64,000 nt of DNA. It comes from Rotaria sp. Silwood1 (Eukaryota; Rotifera; Eurotatoria; Philodinida; Philodinidae). The stretch is taken from positions 129,457-193,456 of the forward strand of contig CAJNOP010000322.1 in assembly GCA_905250075.1 (NCBI GenBank). The letters run 5' to 3'. Position numbers and translations under genes: made by a program. Positions 26,212 through 37,884 of this stretch are shown piece after piece (positions within the stretch are counted from its first letter, which is position 1; the number at the start of each line of letters is the position of its first letter). Under the pieces are notes generated by a model. The model was not told where the DNA came from. It searched no databases and saw only the letters and a list, made by a program, of their open reading frames with translations.

Positions 26212-28221
26212 ATGTCATTGAATTCACTCGTCATTAGTGACCAAGCTACCACGAAAACTTCTAATTCGGTTATGACATACCGTCCTCTTCAAGAGCATTC
26301 TAATTATGTTGTTCATTATATTTCGCCGACGTTCGTTAAAATTGAACAACTGAAAACTGATCTCAACGCTGAGTATCAGCAGGAAAAACATGCACTAACT
26401 GAATTGAACGAACAATTGCGTTTAATGATTGATCGTGTTGAGCAATTGGAATCTCTAAATGCAAAATACGTGGCAAAACTGGCTGATTTGCGAGGACTAT
26501 CATTCACTGTTGGTACCATTGGTAAACAAAATGATGAACATTATCGTCTACAGAGTGATATTATGGCAGTGAACTTCGATAAAGTTGGCTATGAATCTGA
26601 AATCGAACTCTTTCAACTGCAAATCAAAATCTATCAACAAATGATCCAAGCTGAAAATCAATCGATCGATGAACAACGACTGAAATTAGAACGAGAATTG
26701 AATCAATCTGCATCTGCTCTTGTCAATCTACGTACATCCTATGCAGAATTGGGACAGCAAGTTGGAACATATCGCGCAACGTGTCAAGATATGTTACAGC
26801 AGTATCTGAGATTAGCCAAAGATTGGTCCATTTCGAAGAAGCAAATAAATGAATTGAAGATCAGAGTGCAAATGACGAAGAATCAAATTAAATTTTCGAA
26901 GATTTTACGTTCGTATGTACTAAGGTAAGTATTGATAGCTTGTTTTCTTCATTTCATGGAGAAACTTTTCATTTTGTTTCTAGCAAGAACGATGTATTTT
27001 CAATGGATATGTCTGATTTTTCTGAATTCTGGAAGCATGAATGGGAACAAATTATTAAGAAAATACGTCATGATTTTGAACTATTATATGGAGCAATGCA
27101 TCAAGAAACAATTAATTTTTATGAAATGAAAACCAAAGAATTGCAAATCGAATTAGAACAAATAACACAATATCAACCAGTTGAAAACGAAAAACATGTT
27201 AAGTTTCAACAAAAACTCCAGAGCGAATATGAAGAAGTGCAGAAGAAATTTGCCTCTGAAAAACAAGTTCTAATGGAATTGGAAGCAACATATTGTAAGT
27301 ATAATGTGATATGTTGTTTTCTATCGATTCTTTCTTCAAAAAAACGTCTTTTTTGTCATTGCTTAAAGCTAAATTAGAATCCGAATTGCAAACTATTCAA
27401 ATGCAACACGAAGAACGATTCGAAGCACAGTCAAATGATTTACATTATTTACAGGAAAGTATTATGGCAATGGTGAGTAGTGTCGAAGAAATGCAACGAA
27501 GGTTAGAGAGTTTTACTGTTGGTTGAAACACACAGCTCAATTTTCTTTTTGCATAATATTTCTAGAAAAATCCACTTAGAAAGTGAAATTATTATTTATC
27601 GTCATCTATTGAGCAAAAGACAAATAGTCGAACAGATTGAGATACCCTCTTCTTCGATAGTTTCTGTTATATCAAAAAGAAAATTCGTTGTAGAAAGTCG
27701 ATGTCACGGATCGATTAATATCGGTAAGTGTCAAGTGGAAAAAGAGATGATGAACTAGTCTGATTGATACTTCTTTTCTTTTTTTTTCTTTTTGTCAAAG
27801 ACTGTCCTCTCGATAGCACACACATTTGTTTGATGAATCAGTCGGCTAGTGAAACTATTGATATTTCAAGATGGCGTCTGTTAAGACGTGTTGATTCGAA
27901 GGTCGTACTTCAATATACACTACCCAATGGACTTCGACTTCAACCAGGCAGTGAATTAAATGTCTATTCAGAGTCAGGTGCTGCAGTTGCTCAAAAATCG
28001 CGGGCTCAAAGTGCTTTTCCATCATCTCTACATCAGGAACTTGTCCTTAAAGATATATCTTCAATGGGTAGGTGATTGTATCAAACTATTCTATTTATTA
28101 TTTTTTTTATCGCTGCGTAGGTGTCGGCGACAAGATCGAAACACTGCTATTTGATGAAAACGGCGAAGAGAAAGCATCATGCATACAGACAGCGACAACT
28201 GATTGGACAGCATGTGATTGA
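26212..28221 (+). CDS. Intermediate filament protein with lamin tail domain (6 exons)
   Basis: Exons 26212-26924, 26984-27294, 27369-27501, 27566-27723, 27801-28067 and 28121-28221 join in frame to 560 residues; all introns are GT-AG and 53-77 nt. Residues 1-56 are a head. Coil 1A (about 58-92) carries the family start signature TELNEQLRLMIDRVEQLESLN. Heptad-rich coil 1B and coil 2 follow, and the rod ends with LESEIIIYRHLLS (390-402), the equivalent of the TYRKLLEGEE motif. Residues about 439-545 are a lamin tail domain (ISRWRLLRRVD, LPNGLRLQPGSELNVYS). No CaaX box and no obvious nuclear signal are seen, so this is an invertebrate cytoplasmic filament that would build the intracellular lamina or epithelial network. 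The start is the first in-frame ATG after an acceptor at 26196. Intact. Confidence 0.93.
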
Positions 28222-28930
28222 TACCAGCTATATCAATTAATTGTGATCGAGAACTAGACTGACCACTTGAATTGAATTGGACGTCTAAGCTTTTAGAATC
28301 TTTTAGTAGAAACTTTTAGATTTTTTAACTTATTTTGAACTAACAAATATATCATCGAAATTTCAAGTACACTTCTTTTATAGTTCAACAGATTTGTCAG
28401 AGATCACAAGCCTTTTCTTACTATGTCCCTCGAAGAATGTTTCACGAATTGTTGTATTATTCTCGCTTGACAACAAAGATAAAATCGAATACTAGCTCTT
28501 TATCACTCTTCTAATAGAGTTTTGAAATATTATGGTGGAGAAATATTGACAGATAAGTCTCAATTTATGTAATCAACCAGTTCCAGTGGTATGCCTTTGA
28601 TTAAATTGGATTTCAAAAAGATGCTACTTACCATTCTGCTGTCTGAATTTTCGTTTCATAAAACATCAATTGAATGCAAATAAGTTTCTGTTACCCATAT
28701 TTTACATTATTCTTTTATTATCAGCTCTAAATTATAGCATCAAGATACATTATCAATAATAATGCTGAATATATTATAGAATCAGTCTTCTAAAGAGCCG
28801 TTTTGGATTTTAGCGACCATACGATCTATCACGTTATTTCATAGAAAAGACACGGAAAACTTGATGTAGCCAAGAGATTACTTCACAATAATTTAAGTTT
28901 GCCCTAAAACATTAGCCAAAAGATCGATGG

Positions 28931-28968
28931 AGGGTGTGAGCGTCAGACTTCTCTTCACTCACCCCCGC
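28931..28968. repeat. Telomere-like palindrome
   Basis: AGGGTGTGAGCG, a short TC-rich spacer, then TCACTCACCCCCGC; it can form a compact hairpin. Confidence 0.6.
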
Positions 28969-30108
28969 AGTTTCTATTTATATCAGTGTTTGTATGTATA
29001 ATAAAAATAATCCTTAAATTAAAAGACAGCGAATTCTGGATTGTGCCATCAAAAAAGCGTAAACTGAGATCAATTTTCATTTTTTTGACAAAATTGACTT
29101 TTTTCGAGAAAGGGATTGACTCAATATAAAGAAAATTGTTACCAGTCATACAATTTCATTCAGACTCTAATTGAATTCAACGATTTGTTTGATATTCGAT
29201 AAGTAATCAATCAAAAAAACATTTTTACATCACAAAATTCAGCTAATTCTGATTATTCAAATATCATTATTATCTGCTGAATTCGAACCTTCAGAAATAT
29301 AACCTAAGCATTAGAAACAATGTTCGTCAGCAAAAAAAAATTTGTTCATGAAGCGGATGTGTGTGGAAAGATTGATCTTCTATTCAGTCATGCACACAAC
29401 CACTCTTGTTCAAAATGATCATTCTCAATGGAAATACATAATTCCATTCTTTTCAAAACGTGCTAGTTTTTGTGATTGACTCTCATTCCTAATTCAAGCA
29501 GAGCTTAAATAGATACCTTGTAAATATTGTCTTTCATATGTCCTCATAGAAAAAAATCGATAATGGGTGAAGAGAAGATCCATACCCACACATACCCATC
29601 AAATGCATTTGAATTGAACATACAATCGATCCTCTGTTCAGTAGCAATAAGATCAAGTCATGGTATTTTAATGGCAAAATATGAAATGTTTTCACAGTTT
29701 TTTTCAAGCAATTAAATTATTGAAATACAATAAAAAACTCTCAGTATACAGGAAATGTTTTCCTAGCTCTAAGATTTGCCTTAACGCTGAGTAAGACACA
29801 GATCATTCTGATTACCTTATCTACAGGATTCTAAGATTGTGTGCGAATAGGATGACATTTGTTCGATTTCGAACAGCTCTGACAATGAAGAAGATGATAT
29901 TCATAATTAGCACTATTGTTCTTGACCAATTGACTTATATTTAAGTAGTTTTGCTTATAAAACATTCGTATAATGCATAAAAAACAACTATTCCATACAC
30001 AATCGGAAGAAATCAACTATTTTTTTTCCTTTCATTGATGAATCACTATCAGCACAACGAAAAATATCCTGCTATTCTTTCACCATCTTACTCATTTTGT
30101 CGTTTTGA

Positions 30109-30153
30109 GGCGTGGATGGAGTTCCAAAGACACCCACACCCACACCCACATTC
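30109..30153. repeat. Short CACCCA array with G-rich partner
   Basis: GGCGTGGATGG is followed by a spacer and then a clean CACCCACACCCACACCCACA run (30131-30150). The C-rich run is three-plus perfect copies of the CCCACA hexamer, the complement of TGTGGG. Confidence 0.85.
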
Positions 30154-30380
30154 TTATATCTGACACACTGAAACATGTTCATTCTCCGACGGCAACGGCG
30201 TCTGAAATACCATTATTGAATACGTCACTTCCTTCAATATTCTCTTCGTCACAAATACCTTAACTAGTTCCGCAATAACAGAGTGTATCAGCATTTAGTT
30301 TTGGTTATGCGGCATTATCAACTGCTGTACACAATATTACACCTCAGCTCAGTTTTACAGGAGCTAGGAACACCTGTATT

Positions 30381-30429
30381 AGGGTGTGGGCCTCTTTTTG
30401 CACTTCATCCACACCCACACCAACACCCT
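30381..30429. repeat. Telomere-like palindrome, G-rich then C-rich
   Basis: GGGTGTGGGCCTC at the left and ATCCACACCCACACCAACACC at the right, separated by about 16 nt, give an imperfect hairpin whose arms are TGTGGG/CCCACA-like. Confidence 0.75.
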
Positions 30430-30551
30430 TCTTCGTCATGGGCGGCAGAGTGGCTACCGGGATTTAATTTTTTGGGATTTATTAATTATGATTATACTTC
30501 AGAACATTAACATTAACATTCACACCCTCATTTTTGCCCTCATTTTTGGCC

Positions 30552-30640
30552 TCATCCACATCCACACCCACACCCACACCCATACCCACACCCCACCCAC
30601 ACCCACACACCCACACTCACACCCACAACCATCCACACCC
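30552..30640 (-). repeat. Interstitial telomere-type CCCACA array
   Basis: About 88 bp of nearly uninterrupted CACCCA units with a few variants (CATCCA, CATACC, CACTCA). It is the longest such run in the window. If the bdelloid telomere unit is TGTGGG, the G-strand here is the minus strand. This suggests a former chromosome end, a telomere-associated insertion or a subtelomeric position. Confidence 0.85.
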
Positions 30641-30744
30641 TTTTGGTTGTTCGCGAGGGAACATTTTTCATCGAAATATGTCTCTGTCCTTTGTATGTTC
30701 CGTCCGAACTATTTGCATTAGGTGTCTTGGGAGTTCTTTGAAAG

Positions 30745-31192
30745 CTACGATTAGTATCGATGATCGGATCTCTGCCATTTGGTTTTCCGATGATTTCCGG
30801 ACCGAAGAGAAGAGGAATTATCAGGATCCGATAGGATTTTTTTTGGGTGGTGACATCTGGTGTGAATTCGGTGTTATCCGATTGTCGGATTTGACAGGAT
30901 TACTTCCGGAATCATCCAGTTCGGTTTCCTGTTGGAGAAATCTGATGAAATTCGATTGTATCCGCTCTACAATCTGACAATATCTATGCTTTTCCGAAAG
31001 GCAGTTCTGAGCGGATGCGATTTGATTCGATTGTCGGCTTCGCAAGGATCCGACTGTAACTTTTCCGACGTAATCCGAACCGGAATCCTGAGCATGAGAA
31101 TCCGACACAAAATGGATCGAACCCCATCGGTTTTTTACGGAAGACGTCGGATTCCGGAGCAATTCAGTTCAGGATCCGACGCTTTCCGGTAA
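30745..31192. repeat. TCCGA/TCGGA-rich block of higher GC
   Basis: About 450 bp in which the pentamer TCCGA or TCGGA appears a dozen or more times, often inside GGATCCGA, GAATCCGA or TTCCGG contexts. The composition is clearly richer in GC and CpG than the surrounding DNA. Its right edge (about 31192) falls inside the Tc1-like transposase reading frame, so it was probably inserted there or joined by rearrangement. No protein family is evident in its open frames. Confidence 0.6.
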
Positions 31193-31830
31193 TATCCATA
31201 TGTCAGATTAGATCTCTTGGGATATCTTCCATCATTTCGTGTTAAACAGTTTAACATAAGAACATATCGATCATTTAATTTTTGTGGTCGACCACTACGT
31301 CGCCGATCATGAAAGTTACCTGTTTCTTCAAGGCTCTTTAAAGCACGTTGAACGGATGACTTTGGAATATTGACAATGGTGCTAATTTCGAGACAAGTCA
31401 TACCGACTTTACTCAATGTTACACATTGAGCTCGTTGATACTCACGACGAAGTTTTTGCGACATTTTTTTATGTTCAATAAAGATTTATTTAATATTATT
31501 GAGATCGGAAGTAACTGAGTATCAATCACAACTGATACTTCAATTAAAACGAACGTTTCAGACTACTCCAATAACATGAAATAAAAATTTTTCCTAATTT
31601 AACAAGTATTTCTAATAAAGTCTACACTGTCCCAGAACTTTTTGTTGCTGGACAATTTTTGTTCTTTTTATTTTTTTATATTAAAACCAGAAGTTTTGCG
31701 CCTGTATGATATAGTATGAAAGCTTAACTAATAAGTACACTTACTATACATATAAACTTTAATTTGAATGAGATATAAAAATTTGGGGAGTCATTCTTGA
31801 GTGTCCCAGAATTTTTTGCGAGGGGTGAAC
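31193..31830 (-). mobile_element. 5' portion of a Tc1-like DNA transposon
   Basis: The minus-strand frame from the ATG at 31464 encodes the N-terminal paired-like helix-turn-helix of a Tc1 transposase: KVGMTCLEISTIVNIPKSSV, then SLEETGN and the GRPQKL linker. Homology stops near residue 91, where the TCCGA-rich block begins, so the catalytic DDE part is missing. Upstream lie two same-orientation copies of GTCCCAGAA(C/T)TTTTTG, at about 31628 and 31801, spaced about 174 bp, as in IR/DR-type Tc1 ends. The outer end, CACCCCTCGCAAAAAATTC on the minus strand, abuts a TA dinucleotide at 31831, the expected target site. The other end was not found. Confidence 0.8.
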
Positions 31831-33320
31831 TATCATTCAACAATCTAAGTTGACACTAGATCCATGTTCAGAATGAAAACCGAGTGAGATAAGATATATT
31901 AAAACAATTCTCAGCCTGGACGGATAGATTTACGGAGCATGTTCATGAATGAACAGTATTAGCAGGTGGTCAAACTTCTAGGGCAATAGGATGTCTGTTT
32001 TGAACATCTAAATACGTAGTTTTTTGAAAGCTTTCAAAGATTATAAGACTCACCTGAGTTCGCTATTTCGGCTTAAGAATACTTCAAGACAAAGTCATAC
32101 ACACAGTTTAATGCAGAACTTAATGAGCTCCAATTTTGTCATGTTAATTTTTGACAGTATCGAAGGCATAATTCCAGAGATGCTAAAGGATTGCATCCAG
32201 AAAATCAACTTTGGACAATTCGAGACAAATTTTTAGACTATATTAGTTTGGATTTGAGTATCGTATTGAGAGAACCACATTGTGAAATGAGTGATGTAAA
32301 ATATCTGAATTGGAATATATGTTACATTCTTCGACTTTCTCATTAAGCATCTCTTATTACGCGTCATTATCAAGTTTTTTTTGATGGCAGATGTTTCTGT
32401 TAAAACGAGAGCCTTTCTGTCTAAAGATTTAGTCATGCCATTGATTTTACGACTAATGTTAATGATACTGATACAGAAGACGATAATGTAGTATAATATT
32501 TGTGTCAAGTCCGCACATCAGCACAGGTTTGGTAGAAAATTACTGATGCAGTATTATAATATTTCGAGAATGGTTGTAGAATTAGTAAAAATCTTGCATG
32601 CCTTGGTCGGTGTCGCCACTAAAAAGTTTGTAGATACATCGGAAATGGTTTGTTTTAGTTTTGTAGGCATACTATTTGAAAAAATTGAACATGAAATTTT
32701 TTCCAGCTCGGTTGTCGACGTAGAAAAACTATTCTTCTGGAGGCAACTCACTGAAAACGACAGTAGAACTGCTTTAATCTAAATTAAAATGGCCTCACCT
32801 GAGAAAGGAACGGAANNNNNNNNNNNNNNNNNNNNNNNNNNNNNNNNNNNNNNNNNNNNNNNNNNNNNNNNNNNNNNNNNNNNNNNNNNNNNNNNNNNNN
32901 NNNNNNNNNNNNNNNCCCCCCCCCCCCCCCCCCCTTCGAATCTACGCATGTCATTAGAAACAAAATGTAATGAAATCTATTTGATGCAAACGAAGAGAAT
33001 GAGAGCTAACGCGCATATGATTAAGGAGAGAAAGATAAGGAAAAATAAGAACGAGGTTTAGTGCATTTGATATTTGTCTTCGAATATATAGATAACGAGA
33101 AATGAGGTGAAGCTGTTCATCGCGCTCAAATACACACAGAACACATGACAGAAAACGGAGAACAATATGTCGAGAAGAGAAAATAAAAAAGACGACTGTA
33201 TATGTGTGCGAGCAAAACCACTAGACTAAATGAAAATTGGATAGGTGCAGCTGAGGGCCATTCGTTCATCCACAACGAGACTCACACTTATATGCACACT
33301 CACACCCGCAACATAACAGT
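31831..33320. other. Unassigned region around an assembly gap
   Basis: Open stretches at 32024-32236 and 32546-32782 (+) and 32554-32751 (-) show no family motif. The latter lie directly left of the gap, so part of a gene may be hidden. A C-rich telomere-like tract (ACTCACACCCGC) lies near 33300. Confidence 0.4.
32816..32934. other. Assembly gap of 100 N followed by poly-C
   Basis: Exactly 100 N (32816-32915) followed by 19 C residues (32916-32934). The round length suggests a scaffold gap of unknown true size. The poly-C may be real or an artefact at the contig edge. Confidence 0.95.
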
Positions 33321-33932
33321 TCAAAACTGGTAAACTACAGGTTTGCTCGTATTTGCTTCATAAACGTCTGATAGTTCGGCATACAATTGAATTATTTTAT
33401 TCATATGATTGAGCAGAATTTGTCGATTATGGTCATTCTTGCCAAGACTATTGATCATCTCCTGAATATTGTAACTGCACCAGAATGCATTTCTACGATT
33501 GTAAAATGGACGATTGTCTTCAACATTGCCAAAAACTTCCTTTAAAATTTGAATATCATACGGCATCTTAAAACGATCACGACTATCTTCGTAGCTGAAG
33601 AGATAATAGAAATTATCGTAACCAGCCCATGTAATAGCCGAAAGACAAAGCGAACACGGCTCGTGTGTACTGAGAAAGATACAATCTTTTGGATTTGGCA
33701 AGCTGGATCGATCCTTTATTTCCCAGAGCTTTTTGATTACGTTTACTTCACCATGCCAAAGTGGATTTTCTACCTCATTGTTGGCTTCGGCAATAATAAG
33801 CGAAAGGTCTGATTTTTTAAGAATAGCTGCGCCAAAAACACCATTACCTTGTGTAACACTGACTCGAATCTTAGGTAAAATGTCTAGTTCAATGACAGTG
33901 AAAAATCGACTGATCAGTTCGACACTATTCAT
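33321..33932 (-). CDS. Nucleoside/cytidine deaminase-like protein
   Basis: Single coding exon, 203 residues. The CDA-fold signature is clear: WHGEVNVI (His60 zinc ligand, Glu62 catalytic proton shuttle) and EPCSLC (Cys93 and Cys96 zinc ligands), with FGAAIL supplying the strand before the active site. The His-Gly-Glu form rather than His-Ala-Glu, and the layout GVFGAAIL...NNEVENPLWHGE, resemble the broad guanine/cytosine-deaminase-like group known from bacteria, fungi and plants. The exact base cannot be assigned. The C-terminal 60 residues are a charged helical extension. The ATG sits immediately after TTTCAGTTTCAG, so an upstream non-coding exon or a trans-spliced leader is likely. No catalytic residue is missing, and the protein is probably cytosolic. 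Confidence 0.85.
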   Translation of the reverse strand: MNSVELISRFFTVIELDILPKIRVSVTQGNGVFGAAILKKSDLSLIIAEANNEVENPLWHGEVNVIKKLWEIKDRSSLPNPKDCIFLSTHEPCSLCLSAITWAGYDNFYYLFSYEDSRDRFKMPYDIQILKEVFGNVEDNRPFYNRRNAFWCSYNIQEMINSLGKNDHNRQILLNHMNKIIQLYAELSDVYEANTSKPVVYQF

Positions 33933-36900
33933 CTGAAACTGAAATCAAGAATTCTTTCTTATTTGACTAGTTGCAACATGGTCTTCTAAGCCTTTACTTT
34001 TTGCGTGTGTAACTACTACTGAAGTTATATTCGGTTGTTTTATTTACTCAAGCGCTTCTTTATCTTCCATCTCATGAGAAGGGTCGTCAATTGTCACTTT
34101 TTTGGTTGTATTTACACATTCTACAAACTAATGTTCCTTTTCTATTATACGTAATAAAAAAAGCACTAAAAGAATCATGGTAGCATTCTAAAATCTTTTC
34201 ATCTTAGCTCGGAGTGTGGATGTCGATAGGAATGTAAACAAAGTCCACGTCCGAACCTCAACTTTTACATATGCCATTCGACCAATTCATCAACTTCGAA
34301 TCATGTTCACATAACAGATTGTTCTCGCCATCGAATCTACCAGTTTCGGTCGATTGCCGTGATCAGCACTGCAGAGATTTCTGGATGAACAAAAATTTTC
34401 ATCTTCGCCATTTTCGCTCTGTTTACAACCGTTCGAGATCCAAAGAATTTTTGAAATGTCGATCGATCATCAATGAATTTCGATATTTGTTGCTGATCAA
34501 CAATTTGAACATTGAATTGTCGACTCGTCGCTTTTCTGACATATCTATAGCCGAGTGTCATCATATGATTCTAGTTTGATCATTTATTCGTTTCCATTTT
34601 CTGCGACAGCAAAGTAAGTTTTTGTCGATAGAGAATGATACTTCTCTTCACTCTCGTGAAAGAGTATACAGTCATGACTAACAGCCATCTGTCATAGACT
34701 GTTGCCAGAAACTCATATGGAAATGAATTTCATTTGATATCGGCTTATTTATACTTCCTGAAAAGATGAGCAATACAAGCAAGTAAGTGGATGAAGATTC
34801 TTTTCATCCTCGCTCTCCAACGTACGAAGAGATATGTCGATAATAGCCGAGAGCATCTTGTATAATCTCCAGTTTTTTTCTCATAGTTTCTGAAGTCTAT
34901 CGATTTGTACAGATAAACAAGAGCATTGCATTGTTTTTCGTGTATGGTTACAAGAATGAAGAGGATTTCATCGGTTCGAAGAATTCGGTCAAGATGATGG
35001 AGAAATTTACAAATGAAGATATAGAACAATGTTAATACTGTGAGAAAGGAATTGAAGACTGTCTTTCCTGATGATAAGAGCCAGCGTTAAATTAGGAGTT
35101 TTTAATAACGACGCTCAAAGATAGTATTGGAGATATGATTGACAAGGCGAAATGGCTCAGAACGAGCTTGAAAAACAATGAACATAAGCATGTTTCATTC
35201 ATTGAATAATGTCATTCATTTGAATTTACCGTAAGCATGTGCTAAACCGTAGTCGATTTCCGATCCTCATGCACTAATTTCTATTGGACTGTTATACACA
35301 TGCGATGTGAAAGAGTACATTTTGGTTTCAACCATATTCCTTGTGTCTTTTATGCCACTGATTGGATAGATGGATGTGGGTTTCGATTTCGATATAGATA
35401 TTCTTCCGACAATCCTACACCAACATCCATATACTTACTCTCACACATACACACACGCACATCGATTTTTGCTTGTGAATATCTTATTATTTTTCTTTTT
35501 TCGCGAAACTATCCTCATTTAACTATGAAAAATTACGTGCCGTGTTATTGCTTCGTTTTCGCAACATGTTTCTTGTATGTATATTAATGTAGTCACTTCA
35601 TTTTTCAATAAAAATATTCGTTTGTTTAAATCAATAATACGAGATTCTAAATGTAGCAGAAAAAAAAGGAAGCCTTCCTGCATAAAATAGCATACATTAT
35701 CGATATAATGAAGGATGAAATCGATTACTAAATTCAAGATTTATCACAGCAATCGTTTAAATAATCGAAAATATAGGCAATTCATTGCATTTCTGCGCAC
35801 GATAGTTATTTTGATAAATTGCGCGTTTGAGGATATAGGTATGCTTGTTTTCTTTTATATATAGAAGAATCTCTATTTAGGAAGTACACAATGAAGATAG
35901 ATTTTCTTCATTAAGATTGGTACAGGAAATAAAGATAAAACGGATATATGCCAAAGAGATCTGTGTTTCAATTTATTCGATATCTTGAACCAGCTCTGTG
36001 CTTTAGTATGGTGTGTGTTGTTTGTTTTCAAAAGAAAATAGAAATTTGATTACATATGTACTATCATGTTGCAGAGAAACATGTGGAAAGATTTGTAAAA
36101 ATTTTACACTTGTTTCTAATGCTGAAGAAGTAAAAAAAAATCCTGTTTTCTGTAACTTCTTTTCATAGAATTTTAAGTTTGCGGAAGAACATAGTGTGGA
36201 TGTGAATGTGTGAGCGTATCATAGAAGAGAGCCACACCCAGTTTGTAGAGACACATAATAGAAGGTTTAGGCGTAGTGCTGTAGAAAATAGTGAACATAT
36301 ATACAACAAACTCTTTTGCCGGTTAATTCAATACTTATAATCAAAGGAATGTTGAGATCAAGATAAACTAAATCAAAAAAAAACAGCGAAAAGATAGAGA
36401 AGAAGCGAACATAATTACTACTAGTTGAAAAAATCTGTTCGAAGTTCAGATATAGAAAAAGCCATCCGTATCTCCGATGATCAACCATTTTGGAATGCAA
36501 TTATAATCTGCTGGATATTTTACACTACATGTATCACTTAATAGTACAATGAAGCTCAAGAACAAGTGGAGTCTACATGGCAGCCCCAAAGAAACGGCGC
36601 TAACCAACTCTTTAATCCATTATTTACATTATCTTAAGCAAAACAGATTTTAGCAGATTTTTCTTGAAACCAATTAAATATGATTCAATTTTTAATCGTT
36701 TACTTAGATTATTCCAAACGGAATAAAATTCAATATATTATTGTTGAAATCGGTTATAATCGATTGAGTTTTTTATTCATTACTTGGATTATTTCAAATA
36801 GCTTAGATTTTCATTGATTATTGTCTTAGTTGATTAAAATCGATTTGTTCCAATCCGTCATTCAGATTTTCTGCTGAAAAACTGACTTGCATTGACTATC

Positions 36901-37884
36901 CTCAGTTCAATTCCATTTTAATTGATTATTTTATTACACCTCTAAGCGACATTTTGAGATGATTGTTTGAAAAATCAATTTTAACCTGATTGTTCGACCG
37001 GTTGTTTTACATGGGCAAGGTGTTACCATCAGCAGCAGAGTCGGATGCTTTGTTCAAAGAATTGAGTGTTTTCTTTGCGAAACACCGACTTGTACAACGT
37101 CCAAGCCGTTTTTTTTTCGAAAGAGCCGTGCGGTTGTAACAAATTAAGATAGCATCTAGATAAAAGAACAGGTTGTTTGAAGTTGTCAAGTCGCAAAATA
37201 GTAACTCATTCAACAAAAAGATTGGAGCATTGGTTATGCTACTACAACAGTCGTGTGTTGCTTTTTAATAGATGAATGGAATAAAATAATGGTTGAAAAA
37301 TATTACAGCCGCCTCTAGTTTCTGACTATCAATAAGACAAATTAGTCTTCAGTCCCTACACTACAATCTCGTATAATTTCGCCGAAATGATCAAACTATG
37401 GCGCAATACGATCGTGCTATACAAAAATTCGACCACTCTGGCAAAGATACGCGCCACTTCATTGTAATCCATTCGTTATGTATAGATCGATCGATCAGTA
37501 GAAAGATCATGAGGACGAAAACTAATGCATATAGAATTGCTGAATTAAAATTGATTATTTTTGATGAATTCGTTGGTATTTGATTAAAAATTGATTGTAA
37601 TCAGCTTTTCCACCATAGGGTTGCGTCATGAAAACCGCAATGCTTTCCTAACGATGGGTAACAGCAGGCTACTAACATTTTATGAGAAACTCGCCATTCG
37701 TTCGGTAGCTACTACTCAAAAACAGACTTGCACAAAATATTCCAACGTGAAGAAAAAGGAACAAACAATGCATGTCATAATTTGAATTACACAGCTACTC
37801 TTACCATAATCGACCGGTATTCGGTTTTTTTTCTCTTAGCAGGTATAAATTGGATAAACAAAAATACAAGAGTAAAGGACAAAA
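33933..37884. other. Intergenic region with no confident gene
   Basis: About 4 kb. A minus-strand open stretch at 34337-34564 (75 codons) has a gene-like composition (FIDDRSTFQKFFGSRTVVNR) but no recognised family and could be an isolated exon. A 42-codon frame near 37011-37139 (+, GKVLPSAAESDALFKELSVF) is similar in quality. Telomere-like tracts lie near 35369-35460 and 36194-36240. From 36640 to 37000 the DNA is built of degenerate ATCGATT/GATTATT words, probably an old diverged repeat. Confidence 0.4.

Larger units (their letters stand above)
28222..30744. other. Intergenic region rich in telomere-like tracts
   Basis: No gene recognised. Telomere-like palindromes occur at 28931-28968, 29354-29405, 30109-30153 and 30381-30429, and a longer CACCCA array at 30552-30640. 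Open stretches over these tracts encode His/Pro/Thr repeats and are artefacts of the hexamer. Confidence 0.6.

Noticed and set aside
30386-30721. Open frames encoding long His/Pro/Thr repeats
   Set aside because: They are produced by the CACCCA hexamer in several frames and have no start context, domain or splice logic.
30820-31192. Open frames on both strands in the TCCGA-rich block
   Set aside because: The absence of stops follows from the higher GC content. The translations show no family motif and overlap on both strands.
33549-33936. Plus-strand open frames over the deaminase
   Set aside because: They are shadows of the minus-strand coding exon, which carries the full zinc-deaminase signature.
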